Source: Clostridiales bacterium UBA1770 (GTDB lineage: Bacteria > Bacillota > Clostridia > Oscillospirales > CAG-272). From it: a DNA stretch of 34,175 nucleotides. Each line of letters opens with the position of its first letter. Positions within the stretch are counted from its first letter, which is position 1. A program made the position numbers and the translations under genes. The DNA is taken from the NCBI GenBank assembly GCA_002315325.1, contig DCGU01000092.1, positions 1-34,175 on the forward strand. Direction: 5' to 3'. This document shows, in pieces, positions 31,168-34,175 of the stretch. The notes below the pieces were generated by a model. That model saw only the letters and a list, made by a program, of their open reading frames with translations. It was not told where the DNA came from and searched no databases.

Positions 31168-31290
31168 CTGCATTATAATTGCCTTGATATCGCCTTTTTT
31201 AGATTATTTATATTCTAATTAAGAGAAGAATTAGGATATGTTGCATGCGGTTTCAGACAATTACTATCTTGAAATGGAGTGAATATTTCA
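31168..31290 (+). promoter_or_regulatory. rpoB 5' leader
   Basis: About 123 nt of untranslated leader. It contains an AU-rich 11-bp hairpin with one U-G pair (31210-31220 with 31229-31239, loop 8 nt). A weak TTTCA/TGAAA pairing (31251-31255 with 31270-31274) lies next to the GGAG at 31276-31279. No terminator-like U-tract follows either stem. Confidence 0.45.
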
Positions 31291-34175
31291 ATGATCAATG
31301 TCAAAGAGCAAAAGCAAGGCCAAACAACCAGATGGAGTTTCTCCCGGACGCGTAACGCCCTGGAACTGCCGAATCTGGTGGAAGTGCAGACAAAATCGTA
31401 CAAGTGGTTCCTGGAGGAAGGATTGCGCGAAGTGCTGCGTGACGTTTCTCCCATTACGGACTTTTCAGGCAACCTGTCGCTTGAATTCGTCGATTTCGAA
31501 CTGGACGTAAACGCACCGATTTATCCGGTGGAGGAAAGCAAAGAGCGTGACGCAAACTATGCCGCCCCGCTGAAGCTGTTCGTACGTCTGACCAATAAGG
31601 AAACCGGTGAAGTGAAGGAGAGCAAGGTTCACGTCGGTGATTTCCCGCTGATGACCGATAACGGTACGTTCGTTATCAATGGTGCGGAACGTGTCATCGT
31701 TTCTCAGATTATCCGTTCTCCCGGTATGTACTACGAGAGTGCAATCGATAAAACCGGTAAGAAGACCTATGCCGCAACGGTCATCCCGTACCGCGGTGCG
31801 TGGTTGGAATATGAAATCGATATCCACGATCTGTTCAACGTTCGTATTGATAAAAACCGCAAGGTTCCCATGACGACCTTACTCCGTGCCCTCGGCTGTG
31901 AGACCAAGGAGCAGATTTTGGACCTGTACGGTGACGAAGAACTGCTGACCCGTACCATGGAGATTGACGAGTGCGATAACCGCGCTGCCGAACTGCACAC
32001 GACGCCCGGTATCGAAGCTTTGAAGGAGATTTACCGTAAGCTTCGTCCCGGCGAACCGATCGGCAACGACGTATCTCCTGCGCAGACTTTGCTGCACAAT
32101 TATTTCTTTGACGCGAAACGGTACGACATCGCATCCGTCGGCCGTTATAAATTTGATAAAAAACTGGCGCTGGACAACCGTGTTATCGGCCGCAAACTGG
32201 CGGAAACGGTCATCAGCCCGATTACCGGTGAGGTTCTGTTCGAAGAAGGACACGTACTGACCCGTGAAGAAGCCACGAGCCTGCAGAAGGCCGGCGTAAA
32301 CGACGTGAAAATCGTTCTCGACAACGGCCGCGTGCTGAAGGTTATTTCCAACAACACGATTTATCCGCAGGACCTGCTCGGCTACGATTTGAAAGACTGC
32401 GGCGTGAAAGAACGCTGCTATATTCCCGCGCTCCGTGCCATTATGGACGAGGCAGGGAATGATGAGAAAAAAGTTAAGGAACTGGTACGTGCGAACATTT
32501 CTTCTCTGTGTCCCAAGTGCCTGACCCTTGACGACATAATTGCTTCCGTCAGCTATATGATCGGGTTGACGCACGACGTCGGCAACGTGGATGATATCGA
32601 CCATTTGGGGAACCGCCGTATTCGTTCTGTCGGTGAACAGCTGCAGAACCAGATGCGCATCGGTTTTGCCCGTATGGATAAGATGATTAAGGAACGTATG
32701 TCCACGCAGGATAATGAAAAGATGACGCCCGAGGCGCTCGTTAACGTTCGTCCCATCACGACGGCTGTTCGCGAATTCTTCGGTTCTTCTCAGCTGTCCC
32801 AGTTCATGGACCAGAACAACCCGCTTGCCGAATTGACGCACAAGCGCCGTCTGTCCGCACTGGGTCCCGGCGGTTTGTCCCGTGACCGTGCTTCTTTCGA
32901 GGTTCGTGACGTTCACTATACGCACTACGGCCGTATGTGCCCGATTGAAACCCCCGAAGGCCCGAACATCGGTTTGATTTCTTATTTGACGACCTACGCC
33001 CGTATTTCCGACTACGGCTTTATCGAGGCGCCTTACCGCCGCGTTGCCCACGTCAAACTGGCGGACGGTACCGTTGACCACGTTGTCACCGATGAAGTGG
33101 ATTATATGACGGCCGACGTGGAAGATAAGTACGTTATCGCACAGGCGAACGAACCGCTCAGTGCCGACAATCATTTCGTTCACGAAAAGATTACGGCACA
33201 CGATAAGAACGTCTTCCGTGAAGTATCCGCTGCCGACATCGACTATATGGACGTTTCGCCTAAGATGGTCGTGTCTGTCGCAACGGCAATGATTCCCTTC
33301 CTGGAAAACGACGATAACACCCGTGCACTGATGGGTTCCAACATGCAGAAGCAGGCTGTGCCGCTGATGGTGACGGATTCCCCGATTGTCGGTACCGGTA
33401 TGGAATACAAGGCTGCCGTTGACTCCGGTGTCGTTGTCTGCGCAAAGAACGACGGCGTCGTTGAATTTGTGGACGCGAACCGGATCGTCGTTGCCCGCAG
33501 CAACGGTATGAAAGACGAATATACGCTCTTGAAGTTCAAGAGAACCAACCAGGGCACCTGCTTTAACCAGCGTCCCGTTGTCCGTATGGGACAGTCTGTG
33601 GAAGCAGGGCAGGTCATTGCCGACGGTCCCGCCACCTCCAACGGCGAGGTATCGCTCGGTAAGAACGCTCTCGTCGGCTTTATGACCTGGGAAGGTTATA
33701 ACTACGAGGACGCCGTCCTGCTGAACGAGCGCCTGGTTCGTGAAGACATGTACACTTCTCTTCATATTGAAGAATATACGCTGGAAGCGCGCGATACCAA
33801 ACTGGGACCGGAAGAAATCACCCGTGAAGTGCCCAACGTCGGTGACGACGCACTGAAGGATCTCGGCCCCGACGGTATCGTTAAAAAAGGTACCGAAGTC
33901 CGTGCCGGTGATATTCTCGTCGGTAAGATTACGCCCAAGGGCGAAACCGAACTGACGCCCGAAGAGCGCCTGCTGCGCGCCATCTTCGGTGAAAAGGCCC
34001 GTGAAGTCCGCGATACCTCCCTGCATCTGCCGCACGGCGAATCCGGCGTCGTTGTTGACGTCCGCGAATTCTCCCGTGAAAACGGCGATAAGAACCTGCA
34101 GGCAGGTGTTATTAAGTCCGTAAAAGTATACATTGCACAGAAACGTAAGATTTCCGTCGGCGATAAGATGGCCGG
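31291..34175 (+). CDS. rpoB: DNA-directed RNA polymerase subunit beta (partial, cut by window end)
   Basis: The beta subunit of RNA polymerase. About 961 codons are present from the ATG at 31291 (GGAG 11 nt upstream) with no stop before the window ends. The N-terminus MINVKEQKQGQ leads into WSFSRTRNALELPNLVEVQT. The rifampicin-binding cluster is intact near residue 496 (FFGSSQLSQFMDQNNPLAEL and THKRRLSALGPGGLSRDRA) with wild-type residues at the common resistance sites, so rifampicin sensitivity is expected. CPIETPEGPNIGL and the later GYNYEDAVLLNER segment are also intact. The gene has its own promoter and is not preceded by rplJ/rplL. What follows (expected rpoC) is outside the window. Confidence 0.98.
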   Translation, partial: MINVKEQKQGQTTRWSFSRTRNALELPNLVEVQTKSYKWFLEEGLREVLRDVSPITDFSGNLSLEFVDFELDVNAPIYPVEESKERDANYAAPLKLFVRLTNKETGEVKESKVHVGDFPLMTDNGTFVINGAERVIVSQIIRSPGMYYESAIDKTGKKTYAATVIPYRGAWLEYEIDIHDLFNVRIDKNRKVPMTTLLRALGCETKEQILDLYGDEELLTRTMEIDECDNRAAELHTTPGIEALKEIYRKLRPGEPIGNDVSPAQTLLHNYFFDAKRYDIASVGRYKFDKKLALDNRVIGRKLAETVISPITGEVLFEEGHVLTREEATSLQKAGVNDVKIVLDNGRVLKVISNNTIYPQDLLGYDLKDCGVKERCYIPALRAIMDEAGNDEKKVKELVRANISSLCPKCLTLDDIIASVSYMIGLTHDVGNVDDIDHLGNRRIRSVGEQLQNQMRIGFARMDKMIKERMSTQDNEKMTPEALVNVRPITTAVREFFGSSQLSQFMDQNNPLAELTHKRRLSALGPGGLSRDRASFEVRDVHYTHYGRMCPIETPEGPNIGLISYLTTYARISDYGFIEAPYRRVAHVKLADGTVDHVVTDEVDYMTADVEDKYVIAQANEPLSADNHFVHEKITAHDKNVFREVSAADIDYMDVSPKMVVSVATAMIPFLENDDNTRALMGSNMQKQAVPLMVTDSPIVGTGMEYKAAVDSGVVVCAKNDGVVEFVDANRIVVARSNGMKDEYTLLKFKRTNQGTCFNQRPVVRMGQSVEAGQVIADGPATSNGEVSLGKNALVGFMTWEGYNYEDAVLLNERLVREDMYTSLHIEEYTLEARDTKLGPEEITREVPNVGDDALKDLGPDGIVKKGTEVRAGDILVGKITPKGETELTPEERLLRAIFGEKAREVRDTSLHLPHGESGVVVDVREFSRENGDKNLQAGVIKSVKVYIAQKRKISVGDKMA

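Noticed and set aside
31139..31179. A second rpoB promoter using TTGACT (31145-31150) and TATAAT (31174-31179)
   Set aside because: The spacing would be 23 bp, far from the usable 16-18 bp; the promoter at 31133-31161 is a perfect match.
31879..34035. A 718-codon minus-strand open frame opposite rpoB
   Set aside because: rpoB is unmistakable; the opposite frame is a codon-bias artefact.
1..34175. tRNA genes, CRISPR arrays, insertion sequences, phage genes or attachment sites
   Set aside because: No cloverleaf-like sequence, regularly spaced repeat array, transposase or integrase motif was found when reading the spacers and open frames. Short repeats seen are terminators or regulatory hexamers.

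Overview
The window looks like chromosomal DNA of a Bacillota bacterium, most likely class Clostridia and perhaps an Oscillospirales-like gut lineage. The evidence is strong GGAGG-type ribosome binding sites, consensus housekeeping promoters with 17-bp spacers, and a gene set that includes RqcH, type II pantothenate kinase, a GH36 alpha-galactosidase, a zf-trcl/CxxC zinc ribbon and a DUF5696/NHL-Yip1 sugar-transport cluster. The genus cannot be read from the sequence. No phage, insertion sequence, CRISPR array, tRNA or rRNA was seen. Base composition and codon use look continuous, so this appears to be resident chromosome rather than an island.

Layout. (1) 195-2215 (+): a membrane-anchored parvulin-type foldase followed by a diacylglycerol-kinase-family lipid kinase, closed by a perfect 21-bp bidirectional terminator. 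(2) pepD (-) diverges from murC (+), and murC is followed 32 nt later by a GH36 alpha-galactosidase. (3) A class I rRNA methyltransferase of the RlmI/YwbD type (-) diverges from the main feature of the window. (4) 9441-22731 (+) is a 13.3-kb co-directional cluster. It encodes a 1168-residue sugar-binding protein, a permease pair, a secreted NHL-TPR-Yip1 membrane protein, a 1210-residue DUF5696 protein and a second permease pair, and ends in one strong terminator. (5) coaW-alaS (-) diverges, through physically overlapping promoters, from a HAD phosphatase-rqcH-sugar isomerase operon (+). (6) Leftward genes for a small zinc-ribbon protein and ribosomal protein S20 (rpsT, TTG start). (7) rpoB (+), cut by the window end, with a perfect-consensus promoter of its own.

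Most likely undescribed system: the 9441-22731 cluster. It pairs one very large, multi-domain solute-binding protein with two different MalF/MalG-type permease pairs. It has no ATPase, so a shared MsmX-type ATPase must be assumed. Two further large exported proteins, an NHL-propeller/TPR/Yip1 fusion and a DUF5696 protein with a probable TIM-barrel core, are encoded between the pairs. The simplest reading is an envelope-spanning capture, processing and import machine for a complex carbohydrate. The cytoplasmic GH36 enzyme upstream makes alpha-galactosides a possible but unproven cargo.

Regulation is unusually legible. Eleven housekeeping-type promoters (one of them weak) and eight intrinsic terminators can be placed. 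Points of interest are a terminator abutting the transporter promoter, a three-hairpin leader before murC, mutually overlapping divergent promoters at coaW/HAD, and an 11-bp tandem repeat before the first gene that shares a 14-mer with the transporter control region.
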